From the NCBI RefSeq assembly GCF_001676155.1, contig NZ_LZEW01000001.1, forward strand, positions 1,116,001 through 1,180,000: a DNA stretch of 64,000 bases, given 5' to 3'. Of this stretch, positions 51,319-61,026 are shown one piece after another. Each line of letters starts with the position of its first letter. The first letter of the stretch is position 1. Made by a program: the position numbers and the translations under genes. The notes under the pieces were generated by a model. It worked only from the letters and a program-made list of their open reading frames with translations. It had not been told where the DNA came from and ran no database searches. The DNA is from Morganella psychrotolerans. Its GTDB lineage: Bacteria; Pseudomonadota; Gammaproteobacteria; Enterobacterales; Enterobacteriaceae.

Positions 51319-52199
51319 GTGAACTTGCCGGTAAACCACGATTAGTTGTCGATAATGCAACCGTCACTTACAACAATGGTCACACCGCTATTTATGATGC
51401 CAGTTTTACTATTGATGGCGGCTCTATCTGCGCCCTTGTCGGCATCAACGGCAGTGGTAAATCCACTCTGTTCAAAACGATTATGGGCCTGGTTACGCCG
51501 ACACAAGGGCGGGTAACACTCAATGATGAGCCGGTACGCGCCGCTCTGAAAAAAAATATTATCGCCTACGTTCCGCAAACAGAAGAAGTGGACTGGAATT
51601 TTCCGGTGCTGGTTTCAGATGTGGTTATGATGGGGCGTTACGGCAAAATGGGCTTTCTGCGCATTCCCGGCAAAGCAGATAAAAAAGCGGTTGCCGATGC
51701 TATTGAACGCGTTGGTTTAACCGGTTTAAGTCACCGCCAGATTGGTGAGCTTTCCGGCGGACAGAAAAAACGGGTATTCCTTGCCCGCGCACTGGCGCAG
51801 GAGGGAAAAGTTCTTCTGCTGGATGAACCCTTTACCGGGGTGGATGTAAAAACTGAAAATGCCATTGTTGACCTGCTGCGCGCACTGCGTGAAGAGGGGC
51901 ATCTGGTGCTGGTATCCACCCATAACCTCGGGAGTGTGCCGGAGTTTTGCGATCATGTGATCCTGATTAACCGGACAGTGCTGGACAGCGGTCCTACTGC
52001 CACCACCTTTACACAAAAAAACCTGGAAAAAACCTTTGGCGGCGTTCTGCGCCATATCAATCTTTCAGGATCAGATCTTCATGACGATGATGACCCACGC
52101 TCACTCACTGTTATCACCGATGATGAACGCGCCGCCGTCTTCTACGGTCATCAGGATAATCTGACTGTGCAGACCGGCACTAAGGATGAACAGCCATGA
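51315..52199 (+). CDS. sitB: Mn2+/Fe2+ ABC transporter ATPase SitB
   Basis: ATPase subunit, 294 residues. Walker [10 protein letters not shown] at 43-51, signature [15 protein letters not shown], Walker [14 protein letters not shown]-loop STHNLGS. The gene contains an eight-A run (CTGAAAAAAAATATT) that is in frame, showing that not every A8 in this sequence is overlong. Overlaps sitA and sitC by four bases each (ATGA). Confidence 0.96.
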   Translation: MSELAGKPRLVVDNATVTYNNGHTAIYDASFTIDGGSICALVGINGSGKSTLFKTIMGLVTPTQGRVTLNDEPVRAALKKNIIAYVPQTEEVDWNFPVLVSDVVMMGRYGKMGFLRIPGKADKKAVADAIERVGLTGLSHRQIGELSGGQKKRVFLARALAQEGKVLLLDEPFTGVDVKTENAIVDLLRALREEGHLVLVSTHNLGSVPEFCDHVILINRTVLDSGPTATTFTQKNLEKTFGGVLRHINLSGSDLHDDDDPRSLTVITDDERAAVFYGHQDNLTVQTGTKDEQP

Positions 52200-53071
52200 T
52201 TGAGCTGTTACTTCAGCCGTTTGAATACAACTATATGGTGAAAGCCATCTGGGTCAGCGCAATTGTGGGAGCCGTCTGTGCTTTTCTCTCTGCTTACCTG
52301 ATGCTGAAAGGCTGGTCGCTGATGGGTGATGCTCTCTCTCACTCGGTCGTTCCCGGTGTTGCGGGGGCTTATGCGCTCGGCTTTCCTTATTCAGTTGGTG
52401 CATTTTTCACCGGTATGCTGGCGGCTCTTTCTATGACATTTGTCCGCCACCTGACCCGGCTGCGGGAAGATGCGGTGATCGGATTTATTTTTTCCACCTT
52501 CTTTGCCGCCGGTCTGCTGATTGTCTCGCTGAACCCGACCTCCGTGAATGTGCAGACGATTATTATGGGCAATATCCTCGGGATCGCCGATACCGATATG
52601 TTGCAGGTGGAAATTATTATTGCGGTGTCATTCCTGGTACTGATGTTTATCTGGAAAGATTTACTGGTGGTCTTTTTTGATGAAACCCATGCCCGTTCTA
52701 TCGGACTTAATCCATCAGCACTGAAAATTATCTTTTTTACCCTGCTCAGTGCCTGTACGGTTGCCGCCCTGCAAACTGTCGGCGCAATACTGGTTATCGC
52801 CATGGTCATCACGCCGGGTGCAACTGCGTACCTGTTAACTGATCAGTTTAAAAAATTACTGATAACCGCGGTCATTTTAGGTGCGGTCACCAGCAGCGTT
52901 GGTGCTTACCTGAGCTATTTTCTCAATGGTGCCACCGGTGGCATGATAGTCACGTTACAAACAATCGTATTCCTGCTCGCCTTTTTCTTCGCACCAAAAC
53001 ACGGCATGTTATCAACCCGCCGCCGCGCCCGTCGTGAATCCGCCGCGTTACGCCGGGAGGCAAAATTATGA
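52196..53071 (+). CDS. sitC: Mn2+/Fe2+ ABC transporter permease SitC
   Basis: ABC-3 family permease of 291 residues with about eight transmembrane helices. Contains the repeated family motif [22 protein letters not shown] also seen in SitD. The two permeases probably form a heterodimer. The C-terminus is a basic tail ([18 protein letters not shown]). It overlaps sitD by four bases. Confidence 0.95.
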   Translation: MIELLLQPFEYNYMVKAIWVSAIVGAVCAFLSAYLMLKGWSLMGDALSHSVVPGVAGAYALGFPYSVGAFFTGMLAALSMTFVRHLTRLREDAVIGFIFSTFFAAGLLIVSLNPTSVNVQTIIMGNILGIADTDMLQVEIIIAVSFLVLMFIWKDLLVVFFDETHARSIGLNPSALKIIFFTLLSACTVAALQTVGAILVIAMVITPGATAYLLTDQFKKLLITAVILGAVTSSVGAYLSYFLNGATGGMIVTLQTIVFLLAFFFAPKHGMLSTRRRARRESAALRREAKL

Positions 53072-53922
53072 GTGATTTTCTGACCTCACTGTTTATTGAC
53101 CCTTTTGCATTTCCGTTTATGCAGCGGGCCATGTTTGCGGCGATCATCACGGGCGCTGTCTGTGCCGTGCTCTCCTGCTTTCTGGTGCTCAAAGGCTGGT
53201 CGCTGATGGGGGATGCTATCTCTCATGCCGTGTTACCGGGAATTGTCCTCGCCTTTGTTATGGGCATCCCGATTATTATCGGTGCCTTTGTTTCGGGTTT
53301 ATTCTGTGCCTTTGCCACCGGATACCTGAAAGAACACAGCCGGATCAAAGAAGATACGGTTATGGGGATTGTTTTTTCCGGCATGTTTGCGCTCGGCCTG
53401 GTTCTGTTTACCCGGATAGATACCGATCAGCATCTGACGCACATCCTGTTCGGCAATATTCTCGGGATCACACAGGCAGAGCTGTACCAGACAATGATAA
53501 TTGCCGGGCTGACCATGGTTGTGCTGATGATAAAATACAAAGATTTCATGCTCTACTGTTTCGATCCGAACCAGGCGCGTGTTATCGGCTTACCTGTCCG
53601 CCTGCTGCATTACGGGCTGCTGTCACTGCTGGCACTGACCATTGTTGCCGCACTGCAGGCAGTCGGAATAATCCTTGTGATCGCCATGCTTATCTCGCCC
53701 GGCATCATTGCTTTCCTGTTGTGCCGCAGTTTCGGCAAAATGATCATAGTCGCCATTGCTGTATCAGTCAGCTCAAGTTACATCGGAACAGTTGTCAGCT
53801 TTCATATCGATGGTGCAACCGGTGCCTGTATCGTTCTGGTTCAGGCGCTCTATTTTGTTATTGCCCTGATTTATAACCAGCTCCGGTTATCCGCACTCAA
53901 ACATCACAAACAGATAGCCTGA
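53068..53922 (+). CDS. sitD: Mn2+/Fe2+ ABC transporter permease SitD
   Basis: Second ABC-3 permease, 284 residues, about eight helices, with [22 protein letters not shown] matching SitC. Last gene of the sit operon. An imperfect hairpin (CAGTGG...CCACTG, about 53934-53970) follows but has no T run. The rest of the 222-base gap to yniA shows no gene. Confidence 0.95.
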   Translation: MSDFLTSLFIDPFAFPFMQRAMFAAIITGAVCAVLSCFLVLKGWSLMGDAISHAVLPGIVLAFVMGIPIIIGAFVSGLFCAFATGYLKEHSRIKEDTVMGIVFSGMFALGLVLFTRIDTDQHLTHILFGNILGITQAELYQTMIIAGLTMVVLMIKYKDFMLYCFDPNQARVIGLPVRLLHYGLLSLLALTIVAALQAVGIILVIAMLISPGIIAFLLCRSFGKMIIVAIAVSVSSSYIGTVVSFHIDGATGACIVLVQALYFVIALIYNQLRLSALKHHKQIA

Positions 53923-54144
53923 TAACCCTGTACAGTGGCTGTTCCACGGATGGAATAACCACTGTTGTCCGGGCTTCCCGCTTCATCATTTCTGTTCAGG
54001 GCTCTTCTGAAACTTCCCGCGTAAGTCTCTTTTTTCGCTACTTCCCTGTGATTGGTGTGCAATTTGTGTGAGACATCCGCTTTTTTTCTTTTATATTCCG
54101 GCTGTAGAATAAATGAACTGATTAACGGCTTAGTGAGGTGGCTC

Positions 54145-55008
54145 ATGTGGCAAGCAGTGGGACGTATACTCAGTGAACACTTCGGTGAACATTCGTTCTC
54201 TGATAAAAAGCAACTCAATGGTGGTGAAATCCATCGTTCCTGGTATGCCTGTTATGGCGATCAGCCGGTTTTTATCAAATACAACCGGCGCGACATGTTA
54301 CAGGTCTTTAAAACAGAAGCAGAACAACTGGATGCGCTGAGTCGCAGCCACACACTGAGCACACCTGCCGTTTATGGTGTCGGTTCAACAAAAGAACACA
54401 GTTTTCTGATTATGGAATACCTGCCGCTGAAGCCTTTTGATTCACACACCGCTTATGTCTTCGGACAACAACTGGCGCGTCTGCATCAATGGCATGAACA
54501 ACCCCGCTACGGTTTTGATGAAGACAATCTGCTCGGGACTAACCCGCAGCCGAATGCCTGGGATAAAAAATGGGCCTCTTTCTTTGCTGAAAAGCGTATC
54601 GGCTGGCAATTACAGCTCGCCAAAGAAAAAGGCATTGTATATGGCGATATTGATACGATTGTTGACCGGGTACAAGAGCGCCTGACTAACCATCAGCCAC
54701 AACCCTCCCTGCTTCACGGCGATTTATGGCCGGCAAACTGTGCCGCCGTCACTGACGGAAGAACGGTTGCGTTTGACCCCGCCTGTTACTGGGGTGATCG
54801 TGAATGTGATTTGGCAATGCTCACTTTTTTCCCTGAACTGCCTATGCAAATCCTCGACGGGTATCAGCAGGTGTGGCCACTCGACAGTGGCTTTTTAGAC
54901 CGGCAGCCCCTCTATCAGCTCTATTATCAGCTTCACCGCAGCCACTTATTCGGCGACCGTTATTACCAGAGCGCACAGGATATTATTGATGATATTCTGG
55001 CCCGCTGA
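54145..55008 (+). CDS. yniA: Fructosamine kinase family protein YniA
   Basis: 287 residues (E. coli YniA 286) of the fructosamine-3-kinase/aminoglycoside-phosphotransferase fold. GGEIHRSWYA and VFIKYNRR form the nucleotide site; LLHGDLWPANC is the catalytic loop and AFDPACYWGDRECDLAML the metal-binding DFG-like segment. Likely repairs glycated amines by phosphorylation, but the natural substrate in bacteria is uncertain. The start MWQAVGRIL follows GAGGTGG; upstream in-frame ATG at 54052 is rejected. Confidence 0.93.
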   Translation: MWQAVGRILSEHFGEHSFSDKKQLNGGEIHRSWYACYGDQPVFIKYNRRDMLQVFKTEAEQLDALSRSHTLSTPAVYGVGSTKEHSFLIMEYLPLKPFDSHTAYVFGQQLARLHQWHEQPRYGFDEDNLLGTNPQPNAWDKKWASFFAEKRIGWQLQLAKEKGIVYGDIDTIVDRVQERLTNHQPQPSLLHGDLWPANCAAVTDGRTVAFDPACYWGDRECDLAMLTFFPELPMQILDGYQQVWPLDSGFLDRQPLYQLYYQLHRSHLFGDRYYQSAQDIIDDILAR

Positions 55009-55080
55009 AATATTGTCCATCCGTTACATGACGGATATTACAGCGCATATTGTAGTGGACAGAATGTAGTGAACAAAAAA

Positions 55081-55113
55081 ACGCCCCGGACATACTAATG
55101 CCGGGGCGTTTTT
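55081..55113. terminator. Bidirectional terminator between yniA and yniB
   Basis: ACGCCCCGG/CCGGGGCGT, a nine-bp GC-rich stem flanked by an A run on the left and T5 on the right. Confidence 0.9.
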
Positions 55114-55118
55114 CTTTT

Positions 55119-55155
55119 TATACCCTTATTCATTCAAACTGCAGGTTCGTTGGAT
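55119..55155 (-). repeat. ERIC fragment (F)
   Basis: TATACCCTTATTCATTCAAACTGCAGGTTCGTTGG is the right end of the ERIC copies read in reverse; the rest of the element is missing. It directly follows the terminator. Confidence 0.75.
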
Positions 55156-55177
55156 GCTTTCAGATAACCCGCCGGAA

Positions 55178-55717
55178 TTACCAGTTAAGAAACTTAATTA
55201 AAAACCATGCAATCACGCCTATAAATACAGGGAGTACATACAACACAAAAATCTGACGGAAAATAGTGTGGTTCGGAATACGAATTTTGGCTTTTAAGTC
55301 CTCAAGTGTTTTTCCGCTCTCTCTGGCATTTTCAATAATGCTCTGATCTTCAATATTTTCCCGGATAAACTTCACCTGTCTTGACATGCGGATCCCGGAT
55401 GCACTCAGCGCCAGACCAACAAACATCAGAATATAGATCAGTAAAAAGCTTAAATTATAACTCTCAGTTCCCAGTAATTTGTCCGGCGTAGGTGAGTTGC
55501 GCCAGAATACATTCAGGAACGGCGTATTAACCCGGATCATTTCAGTGACAACGTTAATAAAATCCCCGATAACGGCATTAATCTTGTCACTGGCAGTGCT
55601 TTGCTGATGCGCCAGCTTCAGTAAAGAGACTATGGTTGAAATCAGCGCAGGAATAAACACCACCCACCCTGCCACACGTTTAAACACTGCGAGCCAGCGA
55701 GCCTGTTGCAACGTCAT
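55178..55717 (-). CDS. yniB: YniB family inner membrane protein
   Basis: 179-residue protein similar to E. coli YniB along its length (VFKRVAGWVVFIPALISTIVSLLKL; GLALSASGIRMSRQVKFIRE; PNHTIFRQIFVLYVLPVFIG). Three hydrophobic helices are expected near residues 12-32, 88-108 and 152-175. The function of the family is unknown. Flanked on both sides by ERIC fragments. Confidence 0.88.
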   Translation of the reverse strand: MTLQQARWLAVFKRVAGWVVFIPALISTIVSLLKLAHQQSTASDKINAVIGDFINVVTEMIRVNTPFLNVFWRNSPTPDKLLGTESYNLSFLLIYILMFVGLALSASGIRMSRQVKFIRENIEDQSIIENARESGKTLEDLKAKIRIPNHTIFRQIFVLYVLPVFIGVIAWFLIKFLNW

Positions 55718-55801
55718 TCGTTTTCCTCATTTTATCTTTTAACGCTAATGATAACGCAGAAAACGGGTGAAAATCATTAGCAATATTCCGACCTTTTATA
55801 A

Positions 55802-55862
55802 TATACCCTTATTCATTCAAACTGCAGGCTCGTTGGCTGCATCCTGAATGACGTTGGGTATA
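55802..55862 (-). repeat. ERIC element, internally deleted copy (G)
   Basis: 61 bases from TATACCC to GGGTATA; keeps only about 30 bases from each end (CTTATTCATTCAAACTGCAGG; CATCCTGAATGACGTTGGG). A minimal palindromic form that would fold as one hairpin. Lies in the divergent yniB/hxpB promoter region. Confidence 0.85.
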
Positions 55863-55957
55863 GCGTAAATTATTAACTCATTTAATGAATTCTGCTGATC
55901 CACTTGTTACAATCACTGTGCGTTTTAATTCATTGATAATTATCAGGAGCATACGCT

Positions 55958-56623
55958 ATGTCCTACAGGTTACCAATTCAGGCCGCTATTTTTGATATGG
56001 ATGGCTTACTGATTGATTCCGAACCTTTTTGGTTACAAGGTGAAGAGCAGGTTTTCAGCAGTCTGGGGCTGGATATGTCCCTGCGGGATAAACTACCTGA
56101 CTTACTGGGGCTGCGTATCGATCAGGTCGTGGAATTATGGTATCACGCATCCCCGTGGCAGGGTCCGGACAAACAGGAAGTCACACAGCGAATTATTGAT
56201 ACCACTATTGCTATGGTGGAAAAAGAGCGCCCGCTGCTGCCGGGTGTGGAGCACGCACTGACACTGTGCCGGTCTGCCGGTCTGAAAATTGCGCTGGCGT
56301 CTGCTTCCCCGCTCTACATGCTGGAATCTGTGCTGGACATGTTTAACATCCGTGACTATTTTGATGCGGTCGTCTCTGCCGGTGATTTACCTTACAGCAA
56401 GCCACACCCGCAGGTTTATCTGAATGCCGCGCAGGCACTCGGTGTGAAACCGGTACAATGTGTTTCACTGGAAGATTCCGTCAATGGCATGATTTCCTGC
56501 AAAGCCGCGCGTATGCGCTCTGTTGTCATACCGGCAAAAGAAAATGCAGCCGATCCGCGCTGGTCACTGGCAGATTATAAGCTTGCTTCCCTGAATGAGC
56601 TGACAGCGGACATGATCCGTTAA
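55958..56623 (+). CDS. hxpB: HAD-family hexitol phosphatase HxpB (YniC)
   Basis: 221-residue haloacid-dehalogenase-type phosphatase. Motif I FDMDGLLIDSEP (nucleophile Asp), motif II ASASP, motif III lysine in YSKPHP, motif IV LEDSVNGM. E. coli HxpB acts on 2-deoxyglucose-6-phosphate and hexitol phosphates. The start has a CAGGAG ribosome-binding site. Confidence 0.94.
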   Translation: MSYRLPIQAAIFDMDGLLIDSEPFWLQGEEQVFSSLGLDMSLRDKLPDLLGLRIDQVVELWYHASPWQGPDKQEVTQRIIDTTIAMVEKERPLLPGVEHALTLCRSAGLKIALASASPLYMLESVLDMFNIRDYFDAVVSAGDLPYSKPHPQVYLNAAQALGVKPVQCVSLEDSVNGMISCKAARMRSVVIPAKENAADPRWSLADYKLASLNELTADMIR

Positions 56624-56644
56624 ACCTCCCGGCGGCAGGGATCC

Positions 56645-56671
56645 CCTGCCGTTTGAATGAATAAGGGTATA
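56645..56671 (+). repeat. ERIC fragment (H)
   Basis: CCTGCCGTTTGAATGAATAAGGGTATA is the right terminal 27 bases of the ERIC copies, 22 bases after the hxpB stop. Confidence 0.65.
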
Positions 56672-56805
56672 GTCGAATATTCCATACTTATCCATTAATA
56701 AATAAGCATTTTCTTTTTTACCCTCTGGTCGAACGCATCAAAAAACTTTATACTGCGCCACTGTATAAATAAACACCTGAGTATTTACCCGGTATTGATT
56801 GCGTC

Positions 56806-57360
56806 ATGACGGCTGAAGGTCACCTGTTTTTTTTCTGTCGCCTCTATAGTGATGGTTCATCAGCTCCAGATTTCGCCTGAAATTACTCAGGGGGACTGGC
56901 TGCATCTGATCCCCGGCGCGCTTGCCGGTGCATTACTGCCGGATATCGACCACCCTAAATCGATGCTCGGTCAATGGGTACGGTTTATTTCAGTACCCGT
57001 GTCCCGCTTATGCGGTCACCGTGGCTTTACGCACAGTCTGCTGGCTATCCTGACCGGCATTTTTTTTATTCCATACCCGGCTGCCTGCCGGATGGGCTGT
57101 TCCTGCCGATTTTTACCAGGCGGTGATTGTCGGTTATCTCAGTCACCTGGTGGCGGATATGCTGACAACCGCAGGTATTCCGCTGTTATGGCCCATCCGC
57201 TGGCGTTTTTGTATTCCGGTTCTGGGCAGTAAAGGTAACAAGCGGGCTGAACGCAGTGTTGCCTTTTTTTGTATTGCTGGCCGCGTTTTATCTTCCTGCT
57301 CACTGGGAAAGCTGGTGGGGGCAGTTGTGGGATCTTATCCTTACCCAATTACCTATATAG
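56806..57360 (+). pseudogene. ydjM: YdjM-like metal-dependent membrane hydrolase, three single-base frameshifts
   Basis: DUF457/LexA-regulated YdjM-type inner membrane protein. The coding sense is spread over three frames: MTAEGHLFF, then SVASIVMVHQLQISPEITQGDWLHLIPG...LLPDIDHPKS...GHRGFTHSLLA, then LPAGWAVPADFYQAVIVGYLSHLVADMLT...PIRWRFCIPVLGSKGNKRAERSVAFF, then VLLAAFYLPAHWESWWGQLWDLI to a TAG at 57358. Each break lies in a T run (56827-56834, 57060-57067, 57264-57270), and removing one T from each gives 183 residues (E. coli 196). The HxxxD-type motif residues (DIDHPKS, GHRGFTHS, LSHLVADMLT) are intact, so the gene is probably real and the breaks are sequence errors. Confidence 0.88.
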
Positions 57361-57601
57361 TTATAATAAAATTAATTAATATAAAATATTGATATAAAAA
57401 TGATCCGTTAAGTGACTGTTTCAACTAAATCAATCCCTTTGATCTACAATAAAGATATAAATAATTCAGATTAATTATAAGTACGACTGAAAAACTCCTG
57501 TTAATCTATAACGCATCATTTACAGTTTTAGCATTTGTATAACTGTATACGATTCAGCTAACAAACTATAACAACAATACCCTCAGGTATCGGAGTCCGG
57601 G

Positions 57602-58996
57602 ATGAATTTTCCACTAATCAGCAATCTTGTCATATTCGTTGTCCTTCTGCTGGTGCTTATGAAGCTGTGCAGCAATAAGGACTGGAGTCTCTCCAAAAAA
57701 GTACTTACCGGTCTGGTTATCGGTGTGCTGTTCGGCCTCGGGCTGAATGCATTCTATGGTGCGGGTACCGCACCGATACAACAGGCATTGCCGTGGTTTG
57801 ATATAGTCGGTAACGGCTATGTGAAACTGTTACAGATGGTCATTATGCCTCTGGTCTTCGCCTCTATCCTCAGTGCGGTTGCCCGCCTGCATCAGGCGTC
57901 TTCTCTGGGAAAAATCAGTGTGCTGACAATCGGCACACTGTTGATTACCACCGCGATCGCCGCCTTAATTGCTATCCTGGTTACCCTCGCCTTCGGTTTA
58001 ACCGCTGACGGACTGGTTCAGGGTGTCAAAGAAACAGCACGCATCGCGCAGCTGGAGTCACAGTACGCGGGCAAAGTGTCTGACCTGACGCTGCCGCAGC
58101 TGATCCTCTCCTTCATCCCTAAAAATCCGTTTGCTGACCTGACCGGCGCAAACCCGACCTCTATTATCAGCGTGGTGATCTTTGCCGCCTTTATGGGTGT
58201 TGCTGCCCTCCAGCTGATTAAAGATAATGAAGAGCGCGGCGCGAAAGTGCTGAGCGCAATTGATATTCTTCAGGCATGGGTAATGAAGCTGGTTCGTCTG
58301 GTGATGCGTTTTACGCCTTATGGTGTATTTGCATTGATGACCAAAGTGGTTGCCGGTTCAAACATTCAGGACATCATTAAATTAGGCACATTTGTTGTTG
58401 CCTCTTATATTGCCATTCTGCTGATGTTTGTTGTTCACGGGTTGATTGTCGGGGTTGCCGGGATTAATCCGCTGCGCTTCTTCCGTAAGATTGCACCGGT
58501 ACTGACGTTTGCATTTACCAGCCGTTCAAGTGCCGCCAGTATTCCGCTGAGTGTGGAAGCACAAACCCGCCGTCTCGGTATTCCGGACTCTATCGCCGGG
58601 TTTGCCGCCTCCTTTGGTACCACTATCGGTCAGAATGGTTGTGCCGGTATTTACCCTGCTATGCTCGCCGTCATGGTTGCGCCGACAGTCGGGATTAATC
58701 CGCTTGATCCGCTGTGGATTGCCACTCTGATAGGTATCGTGACCATCAGTTCTGCCGGTGTTGCCGGTGTGGGCGGCGGTGCAACCTTTGCCGCGCTGAT
58801 TGTGTTGCCTGCAATGGGCTTACCGGTAACCCTGGTTGCGCTGCTTATCTCTGTTGAGCCATTAATTGACATGGGACGTACCGCACTGAATGTCAGCGGT
58901 TCAATGACCGCCGGAACCGTCACCGGCCAGGTGCTGGGACTGACTGACAAGACCGTGTTCAACAATGATAAAGATGATGATTTGCAGCAAGGATAA
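57602..58996 (+). CDS. tcyP: L-cystine transporter TcyP (YdjN)
   Basis: Dicarboxylate/amino acid:cation symporter family, 464 residues, about nine membrane segments. Reads like E. coli TcyP ([62 protein letters not shown]). Sodium-coupled cystine import, part of the CysB regulon in E. coli and important under sulfur limitation or peroxide stress. The ribosome-binding site GGAG lies seven bases before ATG. The 210-base upstream gap is AT-rich with no gene. Confidence 0.95.
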   Translation: MNFPLISNLVIFVVLLLVLMKLCSNKDWSLSKKVLTGLVIGVLFGLGLNAFYGAGTAPIQQALPWFDIVGNGYVKLLQMVIMPLVFASILSAVARLHQASSLGKISVLTIGTLLITTAIAALIAILVTLAFGLTADGLVQGVKETARIAQLESQYAGKVSDLTLPQLILSFIPKNPFADLTGANPTSIISVVIFAAFMGVAALQLIKDNEERGAKVLSAIDILQAWVMKLVRLVMRFTPYGVFALMTKVVAGSNIQDIIKLGTFVVASYIAILLMFVVHGLIVGVAGINPLRFFRKIAPVLTFAFTSRSSAASIPLSVEAQTRRLGIPDSIAGFAASFGTTIGQNGCAGIYPAMLAVMVAPTVGINPLDPLWIATLIGIVTISSAGVAGVGGGATFAALIVLPAMGLPVTLVALLISVEPLIDMGRTALNVSGSMTAGTVTGQVLGLTDKTVFNNDKDDDLQQG

Positions 58997-59023
58997 TATC
59001 CCGTGCTGATTGTCGTCAGATAA

Positions 59024-59062
59024 CAGAAAGCCCGTATTCAGGATATGAATATGGGCTTTCTG
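59024..59062. terminator. Bidirectional terminator between tcyP and the hydrolase gene
   Basis: About 16-bp stem CAGAAAGCCCGTATTCA/TGAATATGGGCTTTCTG with a short loop; modest T-rich flank. Confidence 0.8.
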
Positions 59063-59069
59063 CTTTATA

Positions 59070-59976
59070 TTACAATGTGTTGTGCATAAACGATACCAAC
59101 TTACTAACCGCCAGCGCCACATAGTCCGGCTGGTCGTACATGGCTATATGGGTTGCACCGTCAATCACATATAACGTTTTATTCTCTGATGCCGCCTTCT
59201 GATAAATTTTTTTCTGATAACCAGCGCGTTCCCGCTTCACTTCCCGCAATCACCAGCAGAGGCTGTGTCAGAAAAATATCCGCATGATTAAATGCATCAT
59301 ACGTTACCAGTTGCGCCAGGCTGCGCGTGGTGATTTTGCCCGGCGCATTGGGATGTATTGCCCGCGCGGTATGATAGTAATCATGTGCTTCTGCCAGATC
59401 CGACTCCTGCGGTTCCGGAGCCGGGGCCGGAATGGTCGACAGATACCCCGTTGCCGCGCCTTTTGCTTCCTCATTCCGATGTTCAGCAGCCAGTTGCAGA
59501 AGTCCGGCGGTCTGTTCCGGTGTCTGATCGCCCCGCCATCCGTAACGATACATATCGCCGTAGTTAACCGCACTGATAGTTCCTGCTGCCTTAATCCTGT
59601 GATCAATTATTGCAGCATGAACCGCATAACCACCTCCGGCGCAAACTCCCGTCACACCGATGCGGTTTTCATCAACGAATGGCCGGGTCACCAGGTAATC
59701 CACCGCCGCACTGATATCCTCAACACGGGCATACGGATTTTCAAGGTGGCGCGGCTCACCACCGCTTTCCCCCTGGTATGATGCGTCAAAAGCCAGGGTG
59801 ACAAAACCGTGTTCCGCCAGCTTTTCCGCATACAGACCGGCGGTCTGCTCTTTTACCCCGCCGCTGGGGTGAATCATGATAATCGCCGGATAACGACGTG
59901 ACGCATCAAAATCTGCCGGGAAATACAGATTTCCGGCCATCTCAATATTGGCATTCATAAATCTGACTGGTGTCAT
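59070..59976 (-). CDS. Alpha/beta hydrolase (DLH/peptidase S9-like), 3' end frameshifted
   Basis: Cytosolic serine hydrolase with MIHPSGGVKEQTAGLYAEKLAEHG, the nucleophile region GVTGVCAGGGYAVHAA (Cys or Ser at the elbow: here Cys in GVCAGG, as in dienelactone-hydrolase-like enzymes), and Asp/His near the C-terminus. As read, the frame ends at 59179 (EKNLSEGGIRE). If the seven-T run at 59207-59213 is six, it continues KIYQKAASENKTLYVIDGATHIAMYDQPDYVALAVSKLVSFMHNTL to 59070, which supplies the expected catalytic His (GATHIAMYD). 301 residues with start MTPVRFMN after AGAGGA. The substrate is unknown. Divergent from a LysR regulator, which probably controls it. Confidence 0.85.
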
Positions 59977-60038
59977 TGTAGTATCCTCTGATAACAAAAA
60001 GTAAGTGCAAAACATCATAGCGCCGGACAATTACCTTG

Positions 60039-60058
60039 ATTAGAGGCTATAATCTAAT
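60039..60058. promoter_or_regulatory. Palindrome between hydrolase and LysR genes (likely LysR operator)
   Basis: ATTAGA-GGCTATAA-TCTAAT, six-base arms and an eight-base centre, in the 108-base divergent gap. LysR proteins bind interrupted palindromes in such gaps, so this is the natural candidate for the regulator encoded beside it. Confidence 0.5.
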
Positions 60059-60084
60059 TTCGGTTATAAGTGAGGCTTATAAGT

Positions 60085-61026
60085 ATGAAAGAGAACCTCA
60101 ATGATTTGCAGACATTCCTGATGGTTGTCCGTGAAGGCAGCTTTACCCGGGCTGCGGTTCAGGCGGGTACATCGCAATCTGCAGTAAGTCAGACCATCAA
60201 TAACCTGGAACAGCGCCTGCAACTGAAACTGCTGAACAGGACCACCCGCAGCCTGACTTTGACAGAGGCGGGTGAACGACTGATTGATCGGGTTGCACCG
60301 GCAATGGCTGAAATCACAGACGGGCTGGCACAACTGGCGGAACTGAGGGAAAAACCTGCCGGGACAGTACGGATTTCTGCCGATGAGTTTGCCGTACAAC
60401 AGGTCTTGTGGCCTGCACTGATGCCGGTACTGAAAAAATATCCGGAAATCCGTCTGGAGCTGATCACGGATTACAGTCTGGTGGATATCGCCGGAGAACG
60501 CTTTGATGCCGGCGTGCGCCGGGGCGGACTGATTGCCGGAAATATGATAGCTGTCCCGATCAGCGCAGAAAACCCGATGGCACTGGTGGTTTCACCGGGA
60601 TGCTTTGCCGCACATACCGCACCGGTAATACCGGAAGATTTGCTTTCTCTGCCCTGTATCAACCTGCGTTTACCGACTCACGGGGAAAATTTTGCCTGGG
60701 TCTTTGTCCGAAATAACCGGGAACAAAAACTGCGGGTCAGCGGACAACTGGTGATCAGCAGCATTAACCAGGCACTCAGTGCCTGCCTTGCAGGTTACGG
60801 ATTTGCTTATCTGCCGCAGCAACTGGTCACTCCGCATATTGCCGCCGGGGAATTACTGAGCGTACTGAATGAATTTTGTATCACCTACCCGGAATATTAT
60901 CTTTATTATACCAGCCGCCTGAAATCCTCTGTCGCTTTCGGTATTATCGCTGACGCACTCCGCAGACAAGTACAAAAAAAGGCCGTAACGCCCTGCGTTA
61001 CAGCCTTTTTGCCATCATATCAGTGA
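60085..61026 (+). CDS. LysR-family transcriptional regulator
   Basis: 313 residues from MKENLNDLQTF; the GAGG ribosome-binding site is ten bases upstream. The helix-turn-helix covers residues about 15-60 (EGSFTRAAVQAGTSQSAVSQTINNLEQRL), followed by a periplasmic-binding-like effector domain. Divergent from the hydrolase gene, so it probably regulates that gene. The last 17 residues run through the terminator hairpin. If the seven-A run at 60974-60980 is six, the gene would end RRQVQKRP just before the stem, which is the more likely real end. Closest to the LysR group with alpha/beta hydrolase or dehalogenase partners; effector unknown. Confidence 0.85.
   Translation: MKENLNDLQTFLMVVREGSFTRAAVQAGTSQSAVSQTINNLEQRLQLKLLNRTTRSLTLTEAGERLIDRVAPAMAEITDGLAQLAELREKPAGTVRISADEFAVQQVLWPALMPVLKKYPEIRLELITDYSLVDIAGERFDAGVRRGGLIAGNMIAVPISAENPMALVVSPGCFAAHTAPVIPEDLLSLPCINLRLPTHGENFAWVFVRNNREQKLRVSGQLVISSINQALSACLAGYGFAYLPQQLVTPHIAAGELLSVLNEFCITYPEYYLYYTSRLKSSVAFGIIADALRRQVQKKAVTPCVTAFLPSYQ
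60974..61012. terminator. Bidirectional terminator between the LysR gene and htpX
   Basis: AAAGGCCGTAACG pairs with CGTTACAGCCTTT (one mismatch) with an A run before and T run after, so it serves both strands; it overlaps the LysR 3' end. Confidence 0.82.
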
